Shown piece by piece: positions 33,441-42,177 of a DNA stretch of 64,000 nucleotides. How positions within the stretch are numbered: the first letter of the stretch is position 1; every line of letters starts with the position of its first letter. The notes below the pieces were generated by a model. That model did not search any database, was not told where the DNA came from, and saw only the letters and a program-made list of their open reading frames with translations. Made by a program: the position numbers and the translations under genes. This DNA comes from Clostridium amylolyticum. GTDB taxonomy: Bacteria > Bacillota > Clostridia > Clostridiales > Clostridiaceae. The stretch covers positions 865,586 to 929,585 of the forward strand of contig NZ_FQZO01000001.1 of NCBI RefSeq assembly GCF_900142075.1, given 5' to 3'.

Positions 33441-34412
33441 TCATTTTGCTATCATAAGCTTGCCAATAAACCTTTTACTTTCAATTTCTATTGTTTCGTA
33501 TTCATAATTATGAATATAGTGCCGACTATCAAGTAAAACTTGTTGGCCTTCAGGTACTTTAGATATATAGTTTTTTAAATATTGTTGCCATTTATCTTCC
33601 TTAAAGCCTGTACCATTACCATTTGAAATAAAGAATAGCATTGGAACTTGTGGTATTCCCATATCATCAACTTTTTTTGCATTTTCTTGAATAGAATCTA
33701 GCTCATTGAGCATTGTTTTCGTAGCTGTTCTTCTATAGAATATTGTTCTATACACTTCTTTTTCATGTGCAGTTAGCGAACCGCTTTGAATAGCCGCTGA
33801 GCTATTGCAAATAGATGGAATAAATCTTGTTAACCCAATCTTAGCTGCAAATGCAGATAGGGCTATGATTGCTTTGTTTGGCATGGGATAGCTTTCATAT
33901 GCCTCTGGAACTGCAGGGTCCAGCCCTACAATGCCCTTAACTTCATCTGGATATTTCTTTGCCCAATAGAGTGATTCTATTCCAGACATAGAATGAGGAA
34001 ACAGTACATAGGGAGCTTTCTCCCCTGCTAAATTTATAGCTTGTCTTGTTTCTTCTAGAATAGTGTCTACATCTCTCTGAGCATCAACAACTTCACTAAA
34101 ACCATATCCTAATTTTTCTACAACTACAATACGATAATCATCACTTAATCGAGAGTATAAACTCTTAAAATCCAGGGTTGGAGTGCTAGTTCCCCCTCCT
34201 GACATAAATACTAAAGTAGCTTTTCCCCTTCCTTCAGCATAAACATGCATACGGTGCCCATTGACTACAACTATTTTACCTAAAGGTTGAAATAATTTAG
34301 ACTCTTGGTTCAACTTAATTTTATGATTAATAAAGCTAATTAAAAGAATTATTAATATTACACCTAAAAATATAACTACACCTTTGGACAACCTTCTTAT
34401 AAACTTTATCAT
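33441..34412 (-). CDS. Membrane-anchored alpha/beta hydrolase
   Basis: A 323-residue protein with an N-terminal transmembrane helix (about 11-31) and an extracytoplasmic alpha/beta-hydrolase domain. Visible: oxyanion region FMSGGGTSTP, the nucleophile elbow PHSMSGIES, Asp in GLDPAVPEAY and the catalytic His near the end in DSRHYIHNYE. Substrate unknown; similar clostridial genes are annotated as lipase/esterase-like. AAAGGA lies upstream of the ATG. Monocistronic by position. Confidence 0.85.
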   Translation of the reverse strand: MIKFIRRLSKGVVIFLGVILIILLISFINHKIKLNQESKLFQPLGKIVVVNGHRMHVYAEGRGKATLVFMSGGGTSTPTLDFKSLYSRLSDDYRIVVVEKLGYGFSEVVDAQRDVDTILEETRQAINLAGEKAPYVLFPHSMSGIESLYWAKKYPDEVKGIVGLDPAVPEAYESYPMPNKAIIALSAFAAKIGLTRFIPSICNSSAAIQSGSLTAHEKEVYRTIFYRRTATKTMLNELDSIQENAKKVDDMGIPQVPMLFFISNGNGTGFKEDKWQQYLKNYISKVPEGQQVLLDSRHYIHNYEYETIEIESKRFIGKLMIAK

Positions 34413-34566
34413 TATTTATTCCTTTCTATCTTCTATTAGTAAATCTTCAACGTCATTAATTTTAAGCCATATGAATAGAATATATCAATTTTTATTTTCT
34501 AAGGAATTAATCAATTCTTTTATATTTCTGTTTCCTTTTTCAGGTAGATCATATCGTGTATTAGAA

Positions 34567-34653
34567 TCATTTCAAAAAATTAAAAAGTAAAAAATAAGCC
34601 CCTGCAACGGTAATAATAATAAGGATAGATAATAATCAATATTTATTTTTCAC
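34567..34653 (-). pseudogene. Tiny membrane protein gene interrupted by TGA
   Basis: A very strong ribosome site (GGGAGGGGG, five bases before GTG 34653) introduces KNKY, then TGA, then in the same frame 22 hydrophobic codons (LLSILIIITVAGAYF...LLFNFLK) to a stop at 34567. Changing TGA to TGG would give a 28-residue single-helix membrane protein. The signal and the preserved frame suggest a recently broken small gene, or TGA readthrough. The remaining part of the 34413-34828 gap is AT-rich without an obvious gene. Confidence 0.35.
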
Positions 34654-34775
34654 AATATCCCCCTCCCTTAGACAAATAATTTACCATTTTTATAAACATT
34701 ATACCATGTATTGCCGTTAATAAAATTAATATATAAACTAATAGGATATTCACTTATACAAAATAATTTTACCCA

Positions 34776-34812
34776 TTGACCTTCTACTGTGTCTATCATA
34801 TAATAACAGTAG
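34776..34812 (+). promoter_or_regulatory. Promoter and operator of the GntR/ABC operon
   Basis: TTGACC (34776-34781), a 17-base spacer and TATAAT (34799-34804). An inverted repeat CTACTGT (34784-34790) / ACAGTAG (34806-34812) brackets the -10 region, the expected place for GntR autorepression. Confidence 0.7.
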
Positions 34813-34828
34813 ACAAGGAGGTGAGTTC

Positions 34829-35215
34829 TTGAATATTTTAATATCCACTCTTTCACAAACTCCCATATATGAGCAAATACAAAATCAAATAAAGGAATTA
34901 GTTTTAAGCGGAAAGTTAAAACCAGAAGAACAGCTGCCTTCTATTAGACTCATGGCAAAGGATTTAAAGGTAGGAATAATAACAGTAAAAAGGGCCTATC
35001 AGGAGTTAGAAAATGAGGGTATAATAGTAAATTTACAAGGTAAAGGATGTTTTGTGGCAAATATCGATAAAAAGAAAATAAAAGAAGTTCATATTGATAT
35101 GCTTAAAGAAAGGTTTTTAGATATTAAAGAATTTACAGATTCTACTGGTATTAGTAAGGATGAAGTATTAGTAGTTTTAAATGAGATTTATGGAGGTACA
35201 GATTATGACAAATAA
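34829..35215 (+). CDS. GntR-family regulator, YtrA subfamily
   Basis: A 128-residue short GntR protein: winged HTH (about 8-75; PIYEQIQNQIKELVLSGKL, LPSIRLMAKDLKVGIITVKRAYQELENEGI) with a short helical C-terminal tail and no large effector domain. YtrA-type proteins repress the ABC transporter operon they begin, often in response to cell-wall antibiotics. Starts at TTG with AAGGAGG seven bases upstream. The ABC ATPase start overlaps its end by 11 bases. Confidence 0.87.
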   Translation: MNILISTLSQTPIYEQIQNQIKELVLSGKLKPEEQLPSIRLMAKDLKVGIITVKRAYQELENEGIIVNLQGKGCFVANIDKKKIKEVHIDMLKERFLDIKEFTDSTGISKDEVLVVLNEIYGGTDYDK

Positions 35216-36062
35216 AGCTTTAGAAATTACAAATTTATCTTCTAACATTGGCAGCTTCTCCTTAAGAGATATTAATTTATCTATAGAAAAAGGAACTATC
35301 ATGGGGCTTATAGGGAAAAATGGTGCTGGAAAAACCACTCTTATAAAGACCATATTAGAAAAATATGAAAGAAAAAATGGGCAAGTATTCTTTGATGGAA
35401 TTTCAATGTATGGTAATGAAGAAATAGTTAAAGCTAAAATCGGGGTTGTCTATGATACTTTGATTTACTCTTTAGCTTATAAGCCCAATAAGATAGTAAG
35501 TATGCTATCTCCCTTTTACAAAGACTTTGACTTCAAAAAATATGATTATCTTATGGGTAGATTTGATTTAGATTCTAATAAAAAACTCATGGATTATTCA
35601 AAGGGAATGCAGATGAAATTTGGTTTAGTACTGGCTCTATGCCATAATCCTGATTTATTAATATTAGATGAACCCACCGCTGGACTTGACCCAGTAGCTA
35701 GAGCTGAACTTATGGATATTTTATTAGAATATATGCAAAATGAAGAAAAATCCATATTATTTTCCACTCATATTACCAGTGATCTAGAGAAGATAGCAGA
35801 TTATATAACCTTCATGGATAATGGTAAAATTCTCATGTGTGCTGAAAAGGACAGCCTAATAGATAGCCATGTAATTGTACATATTGATAAAGAAACCATG
35901 ACGGATAAAATAAAGTCTCAGCTTATGGGATTAAAAGAAACCTCTTTTGGTTATGAAGGATTAAGCTATACAAAGTATAATCTAGAAACTCTGCCAGGAA
36001 TAAAAACCACAAGGCCTACCATTGAAGATATAATGCTTTATATGAGAGGAAAAAGATCATGA
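35205..36062 (+). CDS. ABC transporter ATP-binding protein
   Basis: A 285-residue ATPase: Walker A GLIGKNGAGKTTL near residue 40, a degenerate signature YSKGMQMKFGL, Walker B LLILDEPTAGLDP and the switch His in FSTHITSDLEK. Belongs to the YtrB/BcrA-like export group. The frame opens at 35181, but ATG 35205 has GGAGGT seven bases upstream. Translationally coupled to GntR (overlap) and to the next membrane gene (ATGA). Confidence 0.92.
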   Translation: MTNKALEITNLSSNIGSFSLRDINLSIEKGTIMGLIGKNGAGKTTLIKTILEKYERKNGQVFFDGISMYGNEEIVKAKIGVVYDTLIYSLAYKPNKIVSMLSPFYKDFDFKKYDYLMGRFDLDSNKKLMDYSKGMQMKFGLVLALCHNPDLLILDEPTAGLDPVARAELMDILLEYMQNEEKSILFSTHITSDLEKIADYITFMDNGKILMCAEKDSLIDSHVIVHIDKETMTDKIKSQLMGLKETSFGYEGLSYTKYNLETLPGIKTTRPTIEDIMLYMRGKRS

Positions 36063-36748
36063 ATAAAATAATAAATTATCAAAAGCTTTTAGGTGCCTCT
36101 TTTACTTTAGGAGAAACTTATGATGATTCTAAGCATCCCATTATAAAATACGTACTAGTGCTTTTTATTATTTCTCTTATAATTTCTCCAGGAGGACAAG
36201 CCGGACAGTTTATATTTATTATATTAGGGTATTGCTTAATCACTATTTACTATATAGTTAATTCTAGTAGAAAATTATATGAAATCCCACCAGTTTCAAG
36301 ATTTTATATCCTTTTAAATATATATTTATTTACTCTAATAACTATATTCTCCTTTTCTTTTATACTGCTTATAGGTTATTTAACAACTTACTTTTCCTTT
36401 GACAGTATAAAGCTACTTAATAATTTTATCAGCTACTTCAAAGGTATAATATTATCACTATTTTTATTCTTAATAATATCTAGTGTTTATATTCCTACCT
36501 TTTTCATAAAGTCCTTAGGCATTAGAAGATTATTAATACTTTTTCAAACTATACTATTAAAAATATTACTCTTAATAGCTAATAACAAGTTTGCTAGTTA
36601 TAATGTTCACCCATTTTTAAAGAGAATTGGTGATCTTTCAAGTTATTCCAGGATACTAATGATAATAATGCTTACGTTCATAATAATCACTCCTATTTCC
36701 ATATTTATTTCCTATAAGTTATACAGAAAGAAGGAGATATTATGTTAA
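36059..36748 (+). CDS. ABC transporter membrane protein (first)
   Basis: A 229-residue integral membrane protein with about six hydrophobic helices (around 30-45, 50-68, 84-110, 125-150, 158-178, 200-222). No conserved catalytic motif; it forms the channel with the following gene product. Begins with an ATGA overlap at the ATPase stop and shares SSRKLYEIPPVSRF with the related VSRKF segment of the next protein, so the two are distant paralogues. Confidence 0.8.
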   Translation: MNKIINYQKLLGASFTLGETYDDSKHPIIKYVLVLFIISLIISPGGQAGQFIFIILGYCLITIYYIVNSSRKLYEIPPVSRFYILLNIYLFTLITIFSFSFILLIGYLTTYFSFDSIKLLNNFISYFKGIILSLFLFLIISSVYIPTFFIKSLGIRRLLILFQTILLKILLLIANNKFASYNVHPFLKRIGDLSSYSRILMIIMLTFIIITPISIFISYKLYRKKEILC

Positions 36749-37509
36749 AAAAAGTCTTTGGCTATCAGAGGTTATTACTGAATTCAATTTTGTTTAATAG
36801 CAGTAAAATTAAAAACCAGCATAAGTTAATGATTTATTATTTCATATTTATTATTATGGCTTTCATGAATTATGTTTTATTTTTTGGAAAAGCAGCCAGT
36901 TTAAATACATTCTTTTATATAGCCCTACCAGTTACTACTGTATGCCTTATAAATAATATAATTAATAATGGGGAGAGGTTCTTTGAAAGCGTTCCTGTAA
37001 GCAGAAAATTTATTGTGTTTAACATGTTTTTGTTTTCTATAGTACTTACAGCAATATTATACCTACTCCTTAATATCTTTGGCATCGCGTTTGTATGGCT
37101 TCTGGTTGGGATAATGTATATGTTTTTTCCCTCCCATATAGATAAAACTCCCCCTGAAATTACAAATCAAATAATAAATACAACAAAATCTAATATTCTT
37201 ATGCTTATAGTAGTTATATTGATATTATTTGTAGGTACCTCCATAGCTTTTATAAAAAGATGGAAAACTAGGGCAGGCTATTTTACACTATTTTCAGCTC
37301 TAGGCTATGGGTTATTATTTATATTAAAAATAAATATGCCCATATCTCCTACTACGCAGAAGATAGAGTTTTTTGAAAGCTTCTCCATTATGCCTTCAGC
37401 AAACACTATTCTACTAATCCTGGCTTTAGTGGCAGCTTTAGTATGGTATATTTCCATAGCTTTTGCATATAAAATCTACTGTAGAAAGAATTTTATATCA
37501 AATTATTAA
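36742..37509 (+). CDS. ABC transporter membrane protein (second)
   Basis: A 255-residue membrane protein with six predicted helices and the segment ERFFESVPVSRKFIVFN, matching the EIPPVSRF region of the first permease. AAGGAG precedes the ATG, and the start overlaps the previous gene by seven bases. Together with the ATPase this probably forms a heterodimeric exporter or envelope-stress transporter of the ytr type; the transported compound is unknown. Confidence 0.8.
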   Translation: MLKKVFGYQRLLLNSILFNSSKIKNQHKLMIYYFIFIIMAFMNYVLFFGKAASLNTFFYIALPVTTVCLINNIINNGERFFESVPVSRKFIVFNMFLFSIVLTAILYLLLNIFGIAFVWLLVGIMYMFFPSHIDKTPPEITNQIINTTKSNILMLIVVILILFVGTSIAFIKRWKTRAGYFTLFSALGYGLLFILKINMPISPTTQKIEFFESFSIMPSANTILLILALVAALVWYISIAFAYKIYCRKNFISNY

Positions 37510-37521
37510 AACCAAAATATT

Positions 37522-37552
37522 AAAGAGACTTATGCAACATAAGTCTCTTTAT
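37522..37552 (+). terminator. Terminator of the GntR/ABC operon
   Basis: A perfect 13-bp stem (AAAGAGACTTATG with CATAAGTCTCTTT) around a CAA loop, with A/T flanks on both sides. It also faces the convergent permease gene. Confidence 0.85.
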
Positions 37553-37574
37553 ATATTATAGAAAGGTTATATAT

Positions 37575-38894
37575 TTATTTCATGATCTTTGAATATTTCT
37601 TATAATAAAAGTATCCTAGCACCGCCCATATAATGGTTAATACCATAGATGGAGCACTTAGAATTGCAGGAGAACCGGGTATGAGCAATAACGCTATAAA
37701 CAGAAGGCTCATAAAGGCCCCTACTGCTGAAGCATATCTGTCCAATCCTCTTGAATTCTTGAACCCTATGTAACATACATAAAAATATGCTACTGCCGCT
37801 AGTAAAGAAGACATATTCACTATATAAATAATAACTTCTCTACCAAACCAAGGTGCTATTAGACTAACTAATGCTACAAATTTCACACCATTTTCAAAGA
37901 CCCCATTGTGGTTTTCTTTCTTATACTTTTCAGGAATAAGTCTGTAAGCAGATAAAGAACCAATGAGTTTACTGCTGCCTAGCATAAACCCGTTTATACC
38001 ACCAGCTACTGCTCCTGCCAAAGATATTATAAGTAGAATGAAACCTAAATATCCCATATGGTCTAGCACTGCTGTACCTAAGGCCCATTCTTCTAACAAA
38101 GCTTTCTCTGGAGTATATACAAGACCTGTAGTGATATTTAATAAATTGTAAAAAATTACTCCAGCTAATATGGCTAATAAAGCCATCCTGGTAGCCTTGG
38201 GCGCTTCAAAGTTCAAATCTGTAGATACTTGAGGTATCACATCAAAGCCCACGAACAAGAAAGGAACTATGGCAAAGATCCTTGCCACTTCTGCAATATG
38301 AAATCTATAGTTTAAGATATAGGTATTCATTATCAAGCTATGATCTGTCTTCATGAACATGTAAGCAAATACTATTATGGCATTTACCACCATAAGTAAG
38401 ATCATGATATTCTGCACCCTAGCACTGAGCTGAAGCCCTTTAATATTGATATAGGCAAATAACAAAATTATTAAACTAGCAATGAGAATCTCTGATAAAT
38501 ATACCGGATAACCAGCTACATTATATAGATATATAAAATCAATCCTTGATCCAAATAACTTTTTAAGTACCAATACAAAGGCTGTAGCATTTAGGGGAAC
38601 CATGCTTATATAGCATAAAGTCAAGGACCATCCTACTATAAAACCATTGGTCTTACCCATATTATTATAGGTATAGGAGAACTCTCCTCCATCCTCTCTA
38701 TGTTTCTCCATCATGATGTGGTAACCTTTTTGAATAAAAACAATAGCAAGACCACCAAGTATAAACCCGATGGCCGTGCTAATGATACCACTTTCATAAA
38801 GAAACTTTGAACCTGGCAGAGTAAAGGAACCCCAACCTATAATAGACCCTAGTGCTAAAGCTAATATGTCTATTTTGTTCAATCTTTTTCTCAT
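37575..38894 (-). CDS. APC-superfamily amino acid permease
   Basis: A 439-residue membrane transporter with about 12 helices. The first helix has the substrate/ion-binding ALGSIIGWGSFTLPG, and EDGGEFSYTYNNMGKTNGF in the second loop is typical of APC carriers. It could move amino acids or amines by proton symport or exchange. It lies 11 bases after the CoA-disulfide reductase gene on the same strand and is probably cotranscribed, so a sulfur-containing amino acid is a reasonable, unproved, guess for substrate. Confidence 0.85.
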   Translation of the reverse strand: MRKRLNKIDILALALGSIIGWGSFTLPGSKFLYESGIISTAIGFILGGLAIVFIQKGYHIMMEKHREDGGEFSYTYNNMGKTNGFIVGWSLTLCYISMVPLNATAFVLVLKKLFGSRIDFIYLYNVAGYPVYLSEILIASLIILLFAYINIKGLQLSARVQNIMILLMVVNAIIVFAYMFMKTDHSLIMNTYILNYRFHIAEVARIFAIVPFLFVGFDVIPQVSTDLNFEAPKATRMALLAILAGVIFYNLLNITTGLVYTPEKALLEEWALGTAVLDHMGYLGFILLIISLAGAVAGGINGFMLGSSKLIGSLSAYRLIPEKYKKENHNGVFENGVKFVALVSLIAPWFGREVIIYIVNMSSLLAAVAYFYVCYIGFKNSRGLDRYASAVGAFMSLLFIALLLIPGSPAILSAPSMVLTIIWAVLGYFYYKKYSKIMK

Positions 38895-38905
38895 AAAATC
38901 AACCT

Positions 38906-40603
38906 TTACTTAAAGTTATATTCTGTAACTATCTTTTCTCTTCCTGTTACTTGATCTTGATAATATTCATAACAGCTAATTCCTAAATAAGAACCAGATA
39001 TGTTGATTACATTGTCATACCCCATGTTTTGAAGTGCCATTACTGCATTATAGCTTCTTTGGCTGGAACGACAGTGTAAGTATACAGGTCTATCCTTTGG
39101 AATTTCATCCAATCTTCCTCTAAACTGGCTTAATGGAATATTAACTGCATTTTTAAGATGTCCAGCTGCAAATTCATGCTCTTCTCTTACATCTATGATA
39201 AATGCATCGCTTTCCACTAATTCTCTTACCTTAGTTACTGGAACTTGTTTAAACTTACCATATAATAGGTTAAGTGCTACTAAGGCTGCATGATTTACTA
39301 TATCTTTAGCTGTTCCAAATAAAGGAGCATAGCATAACTCTAATTCTTTAAGATCTTCTAAAGTACCGCCCATGGTAATCATGGTAGCAATAACATCTAT
39401 TCTCTTATCTACGTTTCCTTTTCCTATAGCCTGGGCTCCCAGTATTCTACCTGTAGGGTATTCATATATTAGCTTGAAGTGCATTGGATTGCTCTCTGGC
39501 ATTAATCCTACTTTATCTCCTGGAATGATATATACAAAGTCATAGGATATTCCTGCAGCTTTAGCAGTCTTTTCATTTAAACCAGTGGATGCTGCATTTA
39601 GATCAAATATTTGTACCACTGAAGATCCTATTACTCCATTATTGTTATGGTGAATTCCATACATGTTATCTGCTGCTGCTCTTGCTTGTCTTTGAGCAGG
39701 ACCTGCTAAAGCTAATCTAGAAGGTTTTTGAGTTAATCTGTTATAAACCTCAATAGCATCTCCTACAGCATAGATGTCTTTATCGTTAGTCAAATAATTA
39801 TGGTCTACCTTGATGGCTCCAGTTACACCAATTTCAAGGCCGCAATCTTTAGCAAGACCAGTTTCGGGGCTAACACCTATAGCCATTACTACAGCTTTAG
39901 CAGCTACTTTTTTACCGGACTGTAATTCTATGGAGTCTTCATTTATTTTCTTTACCCCATCGCTTAATATAAGGTTAACACCTTGGTCCATCATTTCCTT
40001 GTGTAGTATTTGAGCCATATCATAGTCAAAAGGATTCATTATTTGATCTAATGCTTCTACAAGGCTTACATTTTTACCTGCTAAACGTAGGTTTTCTGCT
40101 ACCTCTACTCCTATGAATCCACCGCCAACTACAGCTATGTCCTCAATTTTATTCTCATCAATGTAGCTTTTTAGTTTTTTAATATCCACTACGTTTCTAA
40201 CTGTAAATACGTTAGATCCTGTTATTCCTTCAATGCTTCTTGGAAGAATTGGGTTAGCACCTGGAGATAAAACGAGTTTATCATAGGACTCTTCAGATTC
40301 TTCTCCAGTAAGTACATTTTTAACTACAATTTTTTTCTCTTCTCTTTTTATCTTTACAACTTCACTGTTAACTCTAGCTTCAATTTTATACTGTTTTTTA
40401 AACTGCTCAGGACACATTAAAACTAAATCATCACCATTTTCCACCATACCGCTTAAATGAAAAGGTAAAGCACAGTTAGAGAAAGATACGTGAGGACCTT
40501 TCTCAAACATGATTATTTCTGCATCTTCATCTATTCTTCTAGCCCTTGCTGCCACTGAAGCTCCTCCAGCTACACCACCAATAATTAAAATTCTTTTACT
40601 CAT
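38906..40603 (-). CDS. CoA-disulfide/persulfide reductase with C-terminal rhodanese domain
   Basis: A 565-residue flavoprotein. N-terminal FAD motif ILIIGGVAGGASVAARARR, the redox cysteine in SFSNCALPFHLSG (about residue 43) typical of CoA-disulfide reductases and Npsr, NAD motif AVVGGGFIGVEVAENL, and a C-terminal rhodanese domain (from about 460) with active Cys in YLHCRSSQRSYN. Fused enzymes of this kind reduce polysulfide or CoA-persulfide with NAD(P)H, passing sulfur between the domains. It fits the neighbouring YeeE and TusA genes as a sulfane-sulfur reduction step. Confidence 0.9.
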   Translation of the reverse strand: MSKRILIIGGVAGGASVAARARRIDEDAEIIMFEKGPHVSFSNCALPFHLSGMVENGDDLVLMCPEQFKKQYKIEARVNSEVVKIKREEKKIVVKNVLTGEESEESYDKLVLSPGANPILPRSIEGITGSNVFTVRNVVDIKKLKSYIDENKIEDIAVVGGGFIGVEVAENLRLAGKNVSLVEALDQIMNPFDYDMAQILHKEMMDQGVNLILSDGVKKINEDSIELQSGKKVAAKAVVMAIGVSPETGLAKDCGLEIGVTGAIKVDHNYLTNDKDIYAVGDAIEVYNRLTQKPSRLALAGPAQRQARAAADNMYGIHHNNNGVIGSSVVQIFDLNAASTGLNEKTAKAAGISYDFVYIIPGDKVGLMPESNPMHFKLIYEYPTGRILGAQAIGKGNVDKRIDVIATMITMGGTLEDLKELELCYAPLFGTAKDIVNHAALVALNLLYGKFKQVPVTKVRELVESDAFIIDVREEHEFAAGHLKNAVNIPLSQFRGRLDEIPKDRPVYLHCRSSQRSYNAVMALQNMGYDNVINISGSYLGISCYEYYQDQVTGREKIVTEYNFK

Positions 40604-40630
40604 AATAATACTCCTCCCTAATAATAAAAT

Positions 40631-40653
40631 CTAGCAGTCAAAAAGACTGCTAA
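40631..40653 (-). terminator. Terminator-like hairpin between YeeE and the reductase gene
   Basis: TAGCAGTC pairs with GACTGCTA around five A residues; on the minus strand the run after it is AGATTTTATTATT. It probably attenuates transcription from the YeeE gene into the reductase. Confidence 0.6.
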
Positions 40654-40687
40654 ATTTTATATTTTTATTTTCTTATATTAATATTTA

Positions 40688-41950
40688 TTATTTAAACCAC
40701 TTTTTCGCAAAGGTATTCCCTACACTACCACCTATAACCATTACTACTAGGAATATCCAACCTGAAAGGGAAAGGTTTGCTATTGGTGTATATAATGCTC
40801 CAACGTTACATCCATTTGCAAATCTAGTACCAAATCCCATGGTAATTCCACCTAGAGCAAATAGTAATACTTCTCTTACTGTAATGTGCATTTCTGACAT
40901 AACAGTTTGCTTGAACTTACCCGCTGTTAATAGGTAGATAGTTGTTCCCACTAATATACCAAAGTTTTGTACTGATACAGCATGGGAAAAGAATGGTGTA
41001 GCGAAAGCTTTTGCTGGCATTTTTGTGAAAGCAGCTAAAGAATCTGGTGTCATACCGAATAACATAAGGAATTTACCAAACCAAAGTCCATAAGGAGTGG
41101 AAGCTCCCCATCCTTCTTTAGTAACCCCCATTAATATGGCATATAGTATAGCGATAATTACAGCACCTTGTGCTAAAGTCCAAGGCTTAGCAAATATTCT
41201 ATCATAGTTTGTTTCACTACAGAATTTGTAGTCTTTGCTATCAAAATTATCTCTTTCATCTTGAACCTTTTCCATACCATGACCAGTATATGTTTTATTT
41301 TCTTTACGTTTCTTTTCATAAGTGTATGCTAAATAAACTACAATCCCACAAAATACAGCTGTTAATACTAATGCGCCTAGATAACCTTCAACGCCATCCC
41401 ATTTGAATAAGTCTGGTAGGAATACACCACCTGAAGTTTTTGTACCCACAGCTGTGGTAAACCAAGAGTTTTTAACCCATCCTGCAGTATTTTGAATTGG
41501 GAAACCTAAGAATACGCCTAAGCTGAAGAATATAAGTGTAATACCTGCTCTAGGCAGAGCTGTTATAAGGTCAGTAAGCACCCCTGAAGCACAGCAAGAA
41601 GAAAATGACATACCAAAACCGAATAGCAAACCACCTACTATAAGTCCAAGATTGATTGGGTTTACCCATAGTCCGTATTTAGTTGGGTCTGCCTTAAATA
41701 AGAATCCTGTAGTCACTAATGCAGATATAAAGAATAGGAACATTAGTGTTCTCATTAGTTTTGTGGATCCGGTTTTAAAAGCACGGTTTACGCTACCTGC
41801 AAAGCCTGTATATGCTCTGGATAGTGTGTAACCAAAGCCACAACCCACCAATAGTCTAAAAAACAGTACGTCTGTTTGTAGTAATGTTTTTCCTAAAAAT
41901 AATACTAGTACAATTCCGATAAAACCTAAGATTTGTTCTGTTTTTTTCAT
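40688..41950 (-). CDS. YeeE/YedE-family sulfur-compound transporter, fused two-half form
   Basis: A 420-residue membrane protein consisting of two YeeE/YedE (DUF395) halves. Each half has the characteristic loops: VGCGFGYTLSRAYTGFAGSVNRAF and FGFGMSFSSCCASGVL in the first, GFGTRFANGCNVGALYTPIANLSLSGW in the second. The conserved cysteines of these loops are those thought to hand thiosulfate or persulfide sulfur across the membrane in the TsuA/YeeE transporter. Divergent from the LysR gene and followed by the reductase, so import and reduction of sulfur are likely linked. Confidence 0.88.
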   Translation of the reverse strand: MKKTEQILGFIGIVLVLFLGKTLLQTDVLFFRLLVGCGFGYTLSRAYTGFAGSVNRAFKTGSTKLMRTLMFLFFISALVTTGFLFKADPTKYGLWVNPINLGLIVGGLLFGFGMSFSSCCASGVLTDLITALPRAGITLIFFSLGVFLGFPIQNTAGWVKNSWFTTAVGTKTSGGVFLPDLFKWDGVEGYLGALVLTAVFCGIVVYLAYTYEKKRKENKTYTGHGMEKVQDERDNFDSKDYKFCSETNYDRIFAKPWTLAQGAVIIAILYAILMGVTKEGWGASTPYGLWFGKFLMLFGMTPDSLAAFTKMPAKAFATPFFSHAVSVQNFGILVGTTIYLLTAGKFKQTVMSEMHITVREVLLFALGGITMGFGTRFANGCNVGALYTPIANLSLSGWIFLVVMVIGGSVGNTFAKKWFK

Positions 41951-42014
41951 TGTTATCCCCCTTTATGATTTCACAAAATGTGATTTTTTTAACAATCTCT
42001 TGTCAATACTATTA

Positions 42015-42115
42015 TAGTACAAGCTATACCCTTTTAGTACAAAGTAAATGCTATATACCATAACAGTTTCTTTTACCATAACGGAAAATATCCTAACTTG
42101 AATAAATGCCATAAG
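42015..42115. promoter_or_regulatory. Direct repeats in the YeeE/LysR divergent region
   Basis: TACCATAAC occurs at 42056-42064 and 42074-42082, and a related TGCCATAAG at 42107-42115. TAGTACAA also occurs twice (42015-42022, 42036-42043). The repeats lie between divergent promoters and are candidate LysR-type binding sites, though no clear T-N11-A dyad was singled out. Confidence 0.35.
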
Positions 42116-42177
42116 TTCTGTACAATATATAGTGGAATAAGATAGGTATATAACTATTTTTTAGGATGTGTGACTAA

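Noticed and set aside
34384..34590. Plus-strand 68-codon frame in the hydrolase/GntR gap
   Set aside because: No ribosome site, low-complexity hydrophobic/Ser content, overlaps the hydrolase start on the other strand.
34668..34856. Minus-strand 62-codon frame over the GntR promoter
   Set aside because: It covers a near-consensus promoter and operator on the plus strand and lacks a ribosome site.
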